Assembly: GCA_001723645.1 (NCBI GenBank)
Contig: MDLC01000021.1
Coordinates: forward strand, 1 to 49,663
DNA length: 49,663 bases
Source: Candidatus Endobugula sertula
GTDB taxonomy: Bacteria > Pseudomonadota > Gammaproteobacteria > Pseudomonadales > Cellvibrionaceae
Direction: 5' to 3'
Shown here: positions 15,588 to 25,334 of the stretch, one piece after another
How positions within the stretch are numbered: the stretch's first letter is position 1
Layout: each line of letters begins with the position of its first letter
Notes under the pieces: generated by a model
The model's database searches: none
Told to the model about the DNA's origin: nothing
Seen by the model: only the letters and a program-made list of their open reading frames with translations
Translations under genes and position numbers: made by a program

Positions 15588-16405
15588 AGAGTGACTTCTA
15601 TCAATAAGTTACTTAAGTTGACGTAATCAGCAACAGAAAGGTTTTCTGGCCGCAACCCCATATCTATAGGGAGCATTGCCATGGTATCAATATCTATAAG
15701 CTGTTTTAAAGTATTACGTAGCGTTTTTCGTCTTTGTTGGAAGGTGAGATTGACGAGGTGACTGAAATGTTTAACATCATTGGCGATATAGGGGAGTACG
15801 TGATAAGGTTGTAAGCGAACAACAGCCGAGTCTACTTTAGGGGGGGGGACGAAACATTCTGGTGGAACTTCAAATAAATGTTCTACTTCACAATAATATT
15901 GAACCATTATGCTCAGACGACCATAGTTCTTTTCTCCCGGCATTGCTGTCAAACGTTTGACCACTTCTTTTTGTAGCATGAAGTGCATATCAGCAATACG
16001 ATCTCGATAAGTGAGCAGATGAAAAATTAATGGCGTTGAAATATTATAGGGGAGATTGCCCACGATACGCAGAGCCTGTGTCGAGTGGTTAGTATCTGAC
16101 GTGGTTAGGCTGGAGAAGTCAAACGTTAATGCATCATGTTGATGTAGGGTAAAGTCAGGATATTTGGCAAATTGTGCGAGCAATATGGGAATTAAATCCT
16201 TATCCAATTCAATCACTTGTAATTGTGGACAGGCTTCTACCAGATATTGAGTGATTGCTCCTTGTCCAGGACCAATTTCTATTAATCTATCAGTGACCTT
16301 AGCATTTACGCTGCATACAATGCGGTTAATAATCCCCTGATCTGTGAGGAAGTTTTGACCAAAACGCTTGCGTGCTTTGTGGTTAAAGGGGGAAAGCTTA
16401 CACAC
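15584..16405 (-). CDS. rsmA: 16S rRNA dimethyladenosine transferase RsmA (KsgA)
   Basis: A 273-residue methyltransferase that dimethylates A1518 and A1519 in helix 45 of 16S rRNA. Visible motifs are KARKRFGQNFLTDQG at the N-terminus, the SAM-binding IEIGPGQGAIT and the catalytic VGNLPYNISTPLIFHLL. I start at GTG 16405, which overlaps the pdxA stop by eight bases and gives the E. coli protein length of 273; the longer open frame to 16489 lies inside pdxA. The stop overlaps the apaG remnant start (ATGA). Confidence 0.93.
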   Translation of the reverse strand: MCKLSPFNHKARKRFGQNFLTDQGIINRIVCSVNAKVTDRLIEIGPGQGAITQYLVEACPQLQVIELDKDLIPILLAQFAKYPDFTLHQHDALTFDFSSLTTSDTNHSTQALRIVGNLPYNISTPLIFHLLTYRDRIADMHFMLQKEVVKRLTAMPGEKNYGRLSIMVQYYCEVEHLFEVPPECFVPPPKVDSAVVRLQPYHVLPYIANDVKHFSHLVNLTFQQRRKTLRNTLKQLIDIDTMAMLPIDMGLRPENLSVADYVNLSNLLIEVTL

Positions 16406-17402
16406 GGTTGATCTCTGAGGCTTGCATTTGAAGAGCATAATCGATGGCTGTTGATAAACTACCGATGTTAATGTTTCCTGTTCCTGCAAGGTCTAATGCT
16501 GTGCCATGATCTACTGAGGTACGAATGATGGGTAGGCCCAACGTAATGTTGGCAGCGGCCCCAAATCCTTTGGCTTTTAAAACAGGTAGTCCTTGGTCGT
16601 GGTACATGGCAAGCACAATATCTGCATGCTCTAAATATTTAGGGGTAAAGAGTGTGTCGGCAGGTAGTGGGCCCTGACAATTCAGGCCCTGTTGTTTTAG
16701 GGCGTCCAAAGCCGGTAAAATAATATCAATTTCTTCTCTTCCCAGATGTCCATCTTCTCCCGCGTGTGGATTTAAACCACAGACTAAAATAGTCGGCCTA
16801 TCGATGCCGAATTTCGTTTGTAGATCTGTATTTATTATCTGTAACGTTGCTGTTAGTGATTCAGGAGTTAGGGCTTCAGCGACTTTTGAAAGAGGTATAT
16901 GTGTTGTTGCCAATGCAACTCTTAAACCCTGCGTAGCCAGCATCATAACGACTCGTTTAGTCTGTGTTTTTACTGCCAAGTATTCTGTATGCCCACTAAA
17001 GGCAATGCCTGCAGCATTGATAACACTTTTTTGTACAGGCCCGGTAACCATCGCATGACAATAACCTCGTTGACAGGCATCAATGGCATGATCCAGGATA
17101 TTAAGCACATACTGGGCATTATGGCTATTCAGCTGACCCGTTTGAGTGGGGGATGCTGACTTTATAGGAATAATACCCAGCTGTCCTCTGGTTAATGGTG
17201 TCGGTTCGTCCGATAGATGAATGTCTATTAGTTTAAGAGGCACACCCAGTTGTTTGGCGCGAGCTGCCATTAAATCAGGGTCGGCAATGGCGACCAGTTG
17301 TTGATTTTTATTTTGTGTATCAGCTTGTTGTGCCAGCAGAATGGCAAGGTCAGGACCTATACCTGCTGGTTCGCCTATGGTATAGGCAATACGCTTAATC
17401 AA
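16398..17402 (-). CDS. pdxA: 4-hydroxythreonine-4-phosphate dehydrogenase PdxA
   Basis: A 334-residue NAD-dependent, metal-requiring dehydrogenase in de novo pyridoxal 5'-phosphate synthesis. It oxidises 4-phosphohydroxy-threonine to the amino-ketone condensed by PdxJ. Signatures include YTIGEPAGIGPDLA at the N-terminus, FSGHTEYLA and NPHAGEDGHLGREE with metal-binding histidines, and AMYHDQGLPVLKAKGFG. It overlaps surA by four bases and rsmA by eight, consistent with tight translational coupling. Confidence 0.96.
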   Translation of the reverse strand: MIKRIAYTIGEPAGIGPDLAILLAQQADTQNKNQQLVAIADPDLMAARAKQLGVPLKLIDIHLSDEPTPLTRGQLGIIPIKSASPTQTGQLNSHNAQYVLNILDHAIDACQRGYCHAMVTGPVQKSVINAAGIAFSGHTEYLAVKTQTKRVVMMLATQGLRVALATTHIPLSKVAEALTPESLTATLQIINTDLQTKFGIDRPTILVCGLNPHAGEDGHLGREEIDIILPALDALKQQGLNCQGPLPADTLFTPKYLEHADIVLAMYHDQGLPVLKAKGFGAAANITLGLPIIRTSVDHGTALDLAGTGNINIGSLSTAIDYALQMQASEINRV

Positions 17403-18691
17403 ATGAGTATGTCCACATAAGTGTTATCTCGAAGCTCTTGTAGCCAAATTTGCAACTCATCATTAAAGCGTTGACGTTGTAAAATTTTGGTGACTTGATT
17501 ACGTTTTGCGGATTCAAAGACATCTTCTATGCGCTGATCTTCGACCACTAATATGTGCCAACCAAAGGGTGATTTGAAAGGTTTACTTATAGTTCCGATT
17601 GGTGTGTCTTCCACTGTTTTTGCAAACTCAGGAACAAACTGCTGCAGGGTTGACCAACCCAGGTCGCCTCCTTTCAGTTTTGAAGCAATATCATCTGTAT
17701 GCTCTTGAGCTAAAGTTGGAAATGATTCTCCACTGATCAGGCGTTGATATAATACGTTAATTTCGTCGATGACCTCCTGTTCTGAAAATAGCTCAGTTGG
17801 TTTGACCAATATATGTTTGACTTTATATTGTTTAACAAAAACAGGTTCAGCACCTTGTCGGTTGAATAATTGTAAAATATGCACACCCGCATTACTCTTA
17901 AAAGGCTGGGTGATATCCCCTACTTTAAGTGTTTGGATTTTTTGTATAAATAGCTCTGGCAAATCGCTCTTTTTTTGCATTCCAAGGTCTCCGCCTTTGC
18001 TGGCACTAGGACCACGGGAATACTGCTCAGCAAGCTTTTTAAATTGATGAGGTGATTCTTGCAGAGCCTTGTAAATCCTTTTTGCATGAGCAAGTACTGT
18101 TTTGGTGTTATCCCCTTTTAGTAAAATATGTCCTAGATGAAAACGTGGAGTTAGCCATTCTTTACCCGCTTTAGAATCTAGAAAATTGTCAATTTCTCTC
18201 TCTGTCACACTGGTTCGTTGATTAATCACTCCCTGTTGAATTTTTTCTATAATCAACTCTTCTTCAAGTTCTTTTCTTGCCCCATTTAGCGTTAATTCCT
18301 GGGAGCTGAGATATTCTTCAAAAGCAACTCCCCGAGCTTCTAAACCTCGTTTAGTTTTTACAAGTGCTGTATCTATTTCGGTATCAGTGGCGATAATATG
18401 ATTCTTTTCCGCTAAATTCAATTGTAGCCTTGCCGCTATCAGACTGTCCAATACACGTTCACCTAATATTTTATCATTGAAGTCGTTAGGCTCGCCTTGC
18501 GCGCGCAAGCGCACTTTGATTTGGTTTATTTTGCGTTTTAGGTCACTGGAAAAAATGACATGATCACCAACGATGGCAATGATTTCGTCAATTTTTTCAT
18601 AAGCATGACTCTGCACGCTAACCAATAGGATCAGGCTGAATACAATGAACTTAAAACAGCTTGATCGGATTAATGTATTAATATTGAACAT
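17399..18691 (-). CDS. surA: Periplasmic chaperone/peptidyl-prolyl isomerase SurA
   Basis: A 430-residue periplasmic chaperone for outer-membrane proteins, including LptD encoded just upstream. Residues 1-30 from ATG 18691 form a signal peptide (hydrophobic FKFIVFSLILLVSVQSHA). The N-terminal chaperone domain starts EKIDEIIAIVGDHVI, and two parvulin domains are marked by FHLGHILLK...GGDLGMQKKSDLPELF and KVKHILVK...GGDLGWSTLQQFVPEF. An upstream in-frame ATG at 18760 would overlap lptD and place non-signal residues first, so I prefer 18691. Confidence 0.95.
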   Translation of the reverse strand: MFNINTLIRSSCFKFIVFSLILLVSVQSHAYEKIDEIIAIVGDHVIFSSDLKRKINQIKVRLRAQGEPNDFNDKILGERVLDSLIAARLQLNLAEKNHIIATDTEIDTALVKTKRGLEARGVAFEEYLSSQELTLNGARKELEEELIIEKIQQGVINQRTSVTEREIDNFLDSKAGKEWLTPRFHLGHILLKGDNTKTVLAHAKRIYKALQESPHQFKKLAEQYSRGPSASKGGDLGMQKKSDLPELFIQKIQTLKVGDITQPFKSNAGVHILQLFNRQGAEPVFVKQYKVKHILVKPTELFSEQEVIDEINVLYQRLISGESFPTLAQEHTDDIASKLKGGDLGWSTLQQFVPEFAKTVEDTPIGTISKPFKSPFGWHILVVEDQRIEDVFESAKRNQVTKILQRQRFNDELQIWLQELRDNTYVDILI

Positions 18692-18722
18692 CTTATAGGT
18701 TTTTATTAAAAAGTGTTGAAAA

Positions 18723-21209
18723 TTAACGATGTGTTGCTTTCCAATGTTTGTAACCATCAATGGTGTTATCCAGCAATTTTTCGAATCGTTTACCTGTACT
18801 ACCTAAGCCCAAAAACTGGAATTCCAATATGATACCTTCGTCATAGGTAGCACTATTGATTACCCCTCTTTGGCCATTAGCCAATATACCTACCTGATCG
18901 TCATCAATAAAACGTGTATGGGCCAATCGAACTCTATAGCAGCAGCTATTATACTCAATACCAAAGAAGCGTTCTAGTTCTCGATCATTGTTGTAGTCAT
19001 ACTCTATATGACCAAATAAATACCATTGTTTATTCACTATGGGTTGAATAAATGAGGTTCCTATTTGATCTGTGGTTATTTCGGTAGCGTTAGTACGACT
19101 ACGCAGAAAACGGTAACGTAGATTAAATAAACTACCGTCCTTCCCTTGATAACTTAATGCACTGGCTGTGTTAGTAAATTTGTTAATGTCGTCATCATAA
19201 ATAATATCGTTATGTAGACTCCAATTTTCTGTAAAATTCGCGTTGATTTGGCCGGCTATAGGAGAGTTGTTGGTTGAGTCGGGCGTTCCGTTTAGTGTCA
19301 CTTGGCGCTCTTCCAAATAAAATGACTTGCCAATACTAGCAGTAAATAATTCCAACCCTGACTTTTGACCAGTAAAGCGCGTGGTTAAACCAACGGATAT
19401 TTGATTAGCATCATCAATACGATCTCCACCAGAAAATCGGGTGTCATTAAATAACTGATTATAGTTAAATGTCCGAGTGGACGTGTCGAAATTAATATTC
19501 CTATTTGTATCTGTCAGACTGCTCTGGTTTTTGCTTGGGCTATAGAAATAATATAGGCGAGGTTCAAAGGTTTGTGTATAACTTGCTCCCTCACGCTCAA
19601 AAAATATACCAGTATCAAGAACCGCCTGAGGTACGGTAATCGATGGCGTGTTGTTAGCTCCAGAATCCAATTTGTTTTCATTGAGGTTATAAGATAAGTG
19701 GCGCGCCTGTATTCGGGGACGAAAAAAAATAGCGTCAGTCTCATGATCTAATTCCAAAGCATATTTCAGGTTTAATCGGTTGCCTACCAACGTTGTATTA
19801 TCCGGGTTATCTGCATCACTATGATCAAAGCGAATCCATTCATTATCCAGTCTAGCATTCCAAATACCACGGTTGTAGTTCCCATTTAATGTGATTTCTG
19901 GTAGTTCCTTAAAAGGCTTGGTGATGGTGTCGTCCAGCGTTTGAAATTGTTGGCTATTGATTTTAAGATTCCAGTGGTTAAATTCGTATCCGACTTTAAT
20001 TTGCTGTTTTAAACTCACGTCGCTGTTTCTATTTAAGCGGGAGCTATCGAAGTCTTTCAGATAGTCGTTATCACTGACTTCATTATAATCTACCAATGTA
20101 GACCAGCGTTTTCCTTTACCTCCTTTTTGATGAATATTAACCGCCCACCTGTCCGTCCCTTTAAAAGGATTGATGGTGGCTTCTGTGGGAATACTGCCAT
20201 TAGCTAAAGGTGTTCCATCGTCAATACGGGCTGTTTCACTGTCTGTTAGAATTCCTTTGTCATCATTTAAATAAGTAAGGTTGATGTCGGTTTCAAAATG
20301 TTGACTTAGATGTCTGGCATTGGCTTCAAATAATACACCGTGATGATGCAGGAAGTGTGGCGTAAATAATAAGTCATAGTTAGGTGCTAGATTAAAATAG
20401 TAAGGTACTGATACGTTGAAGTCTCCATCACTGGATTCAATGGTTGGATATAAAAAGCCTGATTGACGTGAATCGCCCACAGGGAATCTTAAGTAAGGCC
20501 AGTAAAATACGGGAATACCTTTAACAACCAGACTAACGTTAGTCGCAACCCCTTGATTGGCTTTGGTATTAATAACAATCTGACTGCCTCGTAATACCCA
20601 GTCATTGTTACCAGGAGTGCACCGCGTATATTCTCCCTCATTCAGGCGTATTGTCTGCTGATTTTTTGATAATTGCTTGCTTTTGCCACGTATTTTGGAC
20701 GAATGGATAACGTAAGTCGCATTGTCAATAATGAGGGTATCTTGTCGTTGATTAATGACACCTTTATCGGCTATCAGCAAAAGGTCTGGCTCTCTGATAG
20801 TTAATTCTCCATCAATAATGATAGTGCCAGTCTCTTCACTGTACAGGGCCTGGTCTGCGGTGAGCTGACGATAGCCTTTATTAACGATCACATCACCTAT
20901 AAGTGAAACATCTTGTGAGCCATTTTTATCAATAATTTCACTTTTATTCGATGAGGTTTGAATAGGAGCGTCAAGGTCAAGTGTGTTATCAGTGTGAGAT
21001 ACTGGAGAGATGTAAGCCCCACAGCTGCCTAAGGGTAAACGGTCTCGCTGTTCTTGGGTTAATTGGTCTAGTGGCACCCAATCCAGGGTTTGTTTGAAAT
21101 CTGCAGCGTGTGTGGGTAGTGTTAGTAGGCCAAGGACTATGTTTAAGGGGATTTTGCGTAATAATAGTAGTTGATAATGCTTATACGCAGAAATTAAAGT
21201 AAAAGACAT
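18723..21209 (-). CDS. lptD: LPS-assembly outer-membrane protein LptD
   Basis: An 828-residue outer-membrane beta-barrel that inserts lipopolysaccharide into the outer leaflet together with LptE. It has a signal peptide ending THAA near residue 35, a periplasmic OstA/jellyroll domain (about residues 95-230) and a long barrel. Cysteines for the essential disulfides are present: SCGAYISP near the N-terminus, EYTRCTPGNNDW, and adjacent cysteines in NSCCYRVRLA near the C-terminus. It heads the surA-pdxA-rsmA-apaH operon and is divergent from amgK, as in pseudomonads. Confidence 0.95.
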   Translation of the reverse strand: MSFTLISAYKHYQLLLLRKIPLNIVLGLLTLPTHAADFKQTLDWVPLDQLTQEQRDRLPLGSCGAYISPVSHTDNTLDLDAPIQTSSNKSEIIDKNGSQDVSLIGDVIVNKGYRQLTADQALYSEETGTIIIDGELTIREPDLLLIADKGVINQRQDTLIIDNATYVIHSSKIRGKSKQLSKNQQTIRLNEGEYTRCTPGNNDWVLRGSQIVINTKANQGVATNVSLVVKGIPVFYWPYLRFPVGDSRQSGFLYPTIESSDGDFNVSVPYYFNLAPNYDLLFTPHFLHHHGVLFEANARHLSQHFETDINLTYLNDDKGILTDSETARIDDGTPLANGSIPTEATINPFKGTDRWAVNIHQKGGKGKRWSTLVDYNEVSDNDYLKDFDSSRLNRNSDVSLKQQIKVGYEFNHWNLKINSQQFQTLDDTITKPFKELPEITLNGNYNRGIWNARLDNEWIRFDHSDADNPDNTTLVGNRLNLKYALELDHETDAIFFRPRIQARHLSYNLNENKLDSGANNTPSITVPQAVLDTGIFFEREGASYTQTFEPRLYYFYSPSKNQSSLTDTNRNINFDTSTRTFNYNQLFNDTRFSGGDRIDDANQISVGLTTRFTGQKSGLELFTASIGKSFYLEERQVTLNGTPDSTNNSPIAGQINANFTENWSLHNDIIYDDDINKFTNTASALSYQGKDGSLFNLRYRFLRSRTNATEITTDQIGTSFIQPIVNKQWYLFGHIEYDYNNDRELERFFGIEYNSCCYRVRLAHTRFIDDDQVGILANGQRGVINSATYDEGIILEFQFLGLGSTGKRFEKLLDNTIDGYKHWKATHR

Positions 21210-21435
21210 AGGTAGGCGCTATTTTCGTATTGGATTACTGTTATATTCGGTGTTATTTACTGTTTTTTCAGTCCAGGAGCGCAATTCTACTGTAAAATTG
21301 GTTATAGGGGACACTGTAACTGACAAAAAAACAACTATTTCACCATATCTAACCTAATGGGCAGGAATAAAATGTATGGACATTGAATAGTCGGTGAATA
21401 ATGCTAGAGACCTTAAAATGCTAGGGGGCCTTAAT

Positions 21436-22488
21436 ATGTCATTAGATAAACAAGCGCTACAGCAATGGGTTAGTACCCAAATAGAAGATAGCCCTTTAAT
21501 TTGCTGTGCTTCCCAAATGTACCTCTCCCCGCTGGCGGGGGATGCTGGTTTTCGCCAGTATTTCCGAGTCAATTCTACCCCCCCTCTTTTGGCAGTGATG
21601 GCACCTAAAACGGATGGTACGAGTGAATCTGCAGGGTATTTTTCGGATTTGTCGGATTTCTTACGTAGCCAAGATATTCCAGCCCCTTTAGTTTTTGCTT
21701 GTGACCAGGAGCGGAATTATTTATTGATAGAAAATTTTGGTGAGTTTTCTTTATTCGATAAGATATCGGTGAATAATGTGGAATCTTTGTATGGTGATGC
21801 CTTGCAAACTCTGCTTCATCTACAACAGATTCCACATTCCATATTTAAGTGGTCCGTGTATACAGGAGACTTGTTGCTTCAGGAGATGGAGTTACTACGT
21901 CAATGGTTTATTGGGAAGTTGCTCGGTTACTCATTATCTCAGCAGGAAAATCAGTTATTAAATCGTGTCTTTGCATTCTTAAGCGAACAAGCAATATCAC
22001 AACCACAAGTTCTGGTTCACCGCGATTATCATTCACGTAACCTAATGTATAGAGAAGGGCAACCATCTGGAGTGATTGATTTTCAAGATGCTGTTTGGGG
22101 TCCTGTCACCTATGATCTGGCATCTTTACTACGTGATTGCTATATTCGCTGGACGCCAAAGCAGGTGCGCCATTGGGTCCTGAAGTATCGGAATATGGCT
22201 TGTGCACGAGGTATTATTGCGGAAGTTTCCGAGGAGCAGTTTATCCAGTGGTTTGACACCATAGGTTTACAGAGGCATCTCAAAGTTTTGGGTATTTTTA
22301 CCCGTTTATCTTTGCGAGATGGTAAGCATGGTTATTTGCAAGACCTGCCTTTGGTGATACGTTATAGCCTCGAAGTTGCAGAAAATTATCCTCAAACGCA
22401 GGCATTTTCTCAATGGTTTAAAGAAGTGTTATTACCTCGTGTGGAAAAGCTGCCCTGGTATACACCGTATCAATTAGCCGGGAGTTGA
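21436..22488 (+). CDS. amgK: N-acetylmuramate/N-acetylglucosamine kinase AmgK
   Basis: A 350-residue aminoglycoside-phosphotransferase-fold kinase that phosphorylates the anomeric hydroxyl of recovered MurNAc, the first step of the recycling shortcut to UDP-MurNAc. The Brenner-type catalytic loop VHRDYHSRNLMY and the DFQDAVWGPVTYDLASLLRD metal-binding segment are intact. The ATG at 21436 follows AGGGGG by eight bases; the open frame extends to 21394 without a better site. It overlaps murU (TGATG) and diverges from lptD, the arrangement known in Pseudomonas putida. The pathway bypasses MurA and underlies intrinsic fosfomycin tolerance in that genus. Confidence 0.93.
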   Translation: MSLDKQALQQWVSTQIEDSPLICCASQMYLSPLAGDAGFRQYFRVNSTPPLLAVMAPKTDGTSESAGYFSDLSDFLRSQDIPAPLVFACDQERNYLLIENFGEFSLFDKISVNNVESLYGDALQTLLHLQQIPHSIFKWSVYTGDLLLQEMELLRQWFIGKLLGYSLSQQENQLLNRVFAFLSEQAISQPQVLVHRDYHSRNLMYREGQPSGVIDFQDAVWGPVTYDLASLLRDCYIRWTPKQVRHWVLKYRNMACARGIIAEVSEEQFIQWFDTIGLQRHLKVLGIFTRLSLRDGKHGYLQDLPLVIRYSLEVAENYPQTQAFSQWFKEVLLPRVEKLPWYTPYQLAGS

Positions 22489-23168
22489 TGATGAAAGCGA
22501 TGATTCTTGCCGCTGGGCGGGGTCAGAGAATGCGCCCTCTAACGGATACCCTGCCTAAACCATTATTGTCTGTTGGGGGCAAGTCCTTAATTGTTTACCA
22601 TATTGAAAAGCTGGCAATAGCGGGTATTACTGACATTGTTATTAATACCTCTTATCTTGGAGATAAAATTCAACAAGCTTTAGGCTCGGGAGCACAATGG
22701 GGGGTCACTATTCGTTACTCTCAAGAGCAAGAACCACTGGAAACAGCAGGAGCTCTATTACATGCGTTACCTTTACTCGAAGATAAGCCATTTTTATTGG
22801 TAAATGGTGATGTTTGGACAGATTTTGTGTTTGACAATCTATTGCAACAGCCCTTAACGCGGGTGTTGGGACGGTTGGTGCTAGTCCATAACCCTGAACA
22901 TAACCCTGAAGGTGACTTTTCATTAAGCGATAAACTGGTGACAGAAAAACATATTTCTCAACCTACCTACACGTTTGCTGGTATAGGTCTTTTTAATCCG
23001 GCAATCGTTCGGGATTACCCTCGTAGACGTCAAGCCTTTCCGTTAAGAGAAGTCTTTCATGAAGCTATTCAAAATAGACAATTGGAGGCAATTTTACACC
23101 AAGGCCAATGGTGGGATGTGGGAACACCAGAGAGGATAAGGCTGTTGGACCAATGGTTGAAACCATAG
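22488..23168 (+). CDS. murU: N-acetylmuramate alpha-1-phosphate uridylyltransferase MurU
   Basis: A 226-residue nucleotidyltransferase that makes UDP-MurNAc from MurNAc-1-phosphate and UTP. The N-terminal signature MILAAGRGQRMRPLTD and the sugar-site lysine in PKPLLSVGGKSLI are present, with LVNGDVWTDF as the metal-binding strand. The ATG at 22488 overlaps the amgK stop; the next ATG at 22491 is equally possible. It completes the peptidoglycan-recycling pair with AmgK. Confidence 0.93.
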   Translation: MMKAMILAAGRGQRMRPLTDTLPKPLLSVGGKSLIVYHIEKLAIAGITDIVINTSYLGDKIQQALGSGAQWGVTIRYSQEQEPLETAGALLHALPLLEDKPFLLVNGDVWTDFVFDNLLQQPLTRVLGRLVLVHNPEHNPEGDFSLSDKLVTEKHISQPTYTFAGIGLFNPAIVRDYPRRRQAFPLREVFHEAIQNRQLEAILHQGQWWDVGTPERIRLLDQWLKP

Positions 23169-23266
23169 TATTAACAATCCTCGCTTAGTGCCTTTAGACA
23201 CTACCCAGCCACCAGTTGTTATCTCACTAGCATTGCATAGTTAAGACGTGGCTGGGTTACTCGGAC

Positions 23267-24208
23267 CTACCTACTTTGACCTTGCTGCTGGTGGTTCCAT
23301 TCTTTCCATGCAACAGAGACTAAATCATCAGGTACTGTTTTACGTGATGAAGCGAACTTAAATATGCTAGTTAGAGACGGCATCCGACCAGCAGCTCTGA
23401 TTTCCTGTAAAAAGTCTTGTAGAATTTGCATACTGAATGTTGATTTTCTTTCCGGGGCTGTTGGAGCGGGTGTTTCTGAAGGTTCTGACAGTCGGTTCAT
23501 GGCAATGCGTAAGCTAATCTGCATTTTCTTAAAAGATTCACCTAAGTATCCGATTTCATCTTTTGAACCAATATCAAATGCTTGGTTAAGCTCTCCACGA
23601 CTGATTGCGTCAGCAGAGTCTGCCAGTTCTAATAGTGGGTTAATAACAATACGATTTAATAGTATGTTCATCAATAAGAAGATAGCTAAGGCCAGAATAG
23701 CGATGACAATTACCACCGCGAATGCGAAGTTTACTAATTCTTCATCCAAATATTTATCAGTAATGTAGACGTCAAGAGAGCCAATATTCTTGTTGTCGTG
23801 GGTAATACTGCGGTTTACTTGAATAATATGCTTATTTCCGCTATCAGCAAAAGGACTCGCCGAATCAATGATTTCACCTGACGGGCCGCGTGTTTTAGAT
23901 GAAAATACACCCTTATCCCCTTCATCTGTGACTACGAGCCCAACAATAACTTTTTCTGCCATTTCAGTATTTAAAAGCTCGCTGACATGTTCACGGTCAA
24001 TATTCCACATTGGAGTTTCGAGACTCTTGGATAAACGGTCTGCAGATAGGTTAGCGAATGTTGTCAGTTTGCCCGTTTCAAGCTTTTGAATATATTTAAA
24101 CGAATAGAAACCGGCAATAACCATTACTGCCATCATGGTTAAAATGAGTAAAGAGATCATTTTAGTCTTGACCGTATCATACCATTTGATGTCTTTTAAA
24201 CTGTTCAT
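23267..24208 (-). CDS. Membrane protein with periplasmic sensor and HAMP domain, no output domain
   Basis: A 313-residue inner-membrane protein. Helix 1 spans about residues 17-36, a periplasmic sensor-like domain about 37-158, helix 2 about 160-183 and a HAMP linker about 184-240 (NRIVINPLLELADSADAISR and GSKDEIGYLGESFKKMQISL). After a Pro-rich linker the C-terminus (to residue 313) has no kinase, GGDEF, EAL or chemoreceptor hairpin. The start at 24208 follows GAGAAG at good distance; the GTG at 24220 is in the ribosome site. It could be a truncated chemoreceptor or cyclase, or a stand-alone signalling adaptor. Function unknown. Confidence 0.75.
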   Translation of the reverse strand: MNSLKDIKWYDTVKTKMISLLILTMMAVMVIAGFYSFKYIQKLETGKLTTFANLSADRLSKSLETPMWNIDREHVSELLNTEMAEKVIVGLVVTDEGDKGVFSSKTRGPSGEIIDSASPFADSGNKHIIQVNRSITHDNKNIGSLDVYITDKYLDEELVNFAFAVVIVIAILALAIFLLMNILLNRIVINPLLELADSADAISRGELNQAFDIGSKDEIGYLGESFKKMQISLRIAMNRLSEPSETPAPTAPERKSTFSMQILQDFLQEIRAAGRMPSLTSIFKFASSRKTVPDDLVSVAWKEWNHQQQGQSR

Positions 24209-24286
24209 GTTACTTCTCACTTTCTGAATGTTGTTTTTATAGTCTCGCTCTATATTTTAAGTCATTATTGAGCGATGTTGTTATCT

Positions 24287-24441
24287 TAAGGTCCATGAGG
24301 TTGGATGATGTCCGAAGACGCCCGCCCATATTTTGCACCTAATGCATTTATTTCTCCACTATTCTCCAGCTCAATATACGGCTTCTTAGCATCAAAGCCA
24401 ACCGTTTTTTGACCACCGCTAAGATGGTAAGCTGTATTCAT
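24287..24441 (-). pseudogene. Possible C-terminal gene remnant, unidentified
   Basis: On the minus strand a frame of about 50 codons, starting near 24441, reads MNTAYHLSGGQKTVGFDAKK then PYIELENSGEINALGAKYGR. Its composition looks coding and it may be the tail of a larger lost gene, but I do not recognise it and no ribosome site supports the start. The end position is approximate. The remainder of the 24209-24734 gap shows no gene. Confidence 0.25.
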
Positions 24442-24734
24442 ACACTTTTCCAGCACTCATCAGCCTATTGCTATACGCATATAATACCTTTGGCCCATCA
24501 CAAAGCGCTCATCGTAGAGCAGGGTGAGATGATAGGCAACACATTAAACTTGCTTTGTATACTCTAGTCTAGTCGGCAGGCTACTCACTCATAGTAACAA
24601 CCCATTAAGTGCGAGATGAACACTTTACGCTTTATTGTTAATCCATTAGATGCCAAAAGTTAGTCTATAGGTGTATTTTTGCTTGAAGCTTATATTTGAT
24701 TTGCGGTTGGGCGAATATTTTTGAGGTTGATATA

Positions 24735-24763
24735 TTGAGTTTTTTGTTTAAATGCTCTACAGT
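24735..24763 (+). promoter_or_regulatory. Promoter of the rpsF operon
   Basis: TTGAGT (24735-24740) and TACAGT (24758-24763) with 17-base spacing, about 125 bases before the rpsF start. Confidence 0.55.
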
Positions 24764-24833
24764 ACGCGCCCTATTTTTAATAGGCTAATTGCTGTGTAGT
24801 TCGGAACATCCATTCCTTGCTTCATTTATTTAG

Positions 24834-24854
24834 CTTTCCCGCATTGGTTGAAAG
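24834..24854 (+). promoter_or_regulatory. Possible S6:S18-binding leader hairpin
   Basis: CTTTC-CCG-CATTGGTT-GAAAG forms a short stem with a CCG bulge shortly before rpsF. The known autoregulatory leader of rpsF operons binds the S6:S18 complex through a CCG motif beside a hairpin. The match is small and unproven. Confidence 0.35.
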
Positions 24855-24889
24855 TTGGATAAAGAAGTATTAACCCGTAAGGAAAATAT

Positions 24890-25333
24890 ATGCGTCATTA
24901 TGAAGTAGTATTCTTAGTTCACCCAGATCAAAGTGAACAGGTTCGTGGTATGGTTGAACGCTATACCAATACAATCAATGAAGATGGTGGCAAAGTTCAC
25001 CGTTTAGAGGACTGGGGGCGCCGCCACCTTGCGTATTCCATCAATAAGGTCCATAAAGCACATTATATCCTAATGAATATTGAATGTAGTGACCGTGTGT
25101 TGGAAGAATTAACCACGGCTTTTCGTTATAACGATGCGGTATTACGCCATATGGTTATTCGTACTGATGAGGCGATTATTGAAGAATCACTTATCATGAA
25201 GGCGGAAAAGGAAGGCCGTGAGCGTCGTAGTCGTCGCGAAGAACGCTCTGGGAAACCTCCAGAACAACAAACTGCACAAGAGTCAGTAGCATCTAAAAAC
25301 GCTGATGCCGGCGTACAAGAGGAGCAAGAATAA
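24890..25333 (+). CDS. rpsF: 30S ribosomal protein S6
   Basis: A 147-residue S6 protein: [18 protein letters not shown] at the N-terminus and [15 protein letters not shown] in the middle, with a charged C-terminal extension rich in Arg/Glu that is common in gammaproteobacteria. It binds S18 in the 30S platform. Preceded by AAGGA and separated from rpsR by one base. Confidence 0.96.
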   Translation: MRHYEVVFLVHPDQSEQVRGMVERYTNTINEDGGKVHRLEDWGRRHLAYSINKVHKAHYILMNIECSDRVLEELTTAFRYNDAVLRHMVIRTDEAIIEESLIMKAEKEGRERRSRREERSGKPPEQQTAQESVASKNADAGVQEEQE

Positions 25334-25334
25334 G

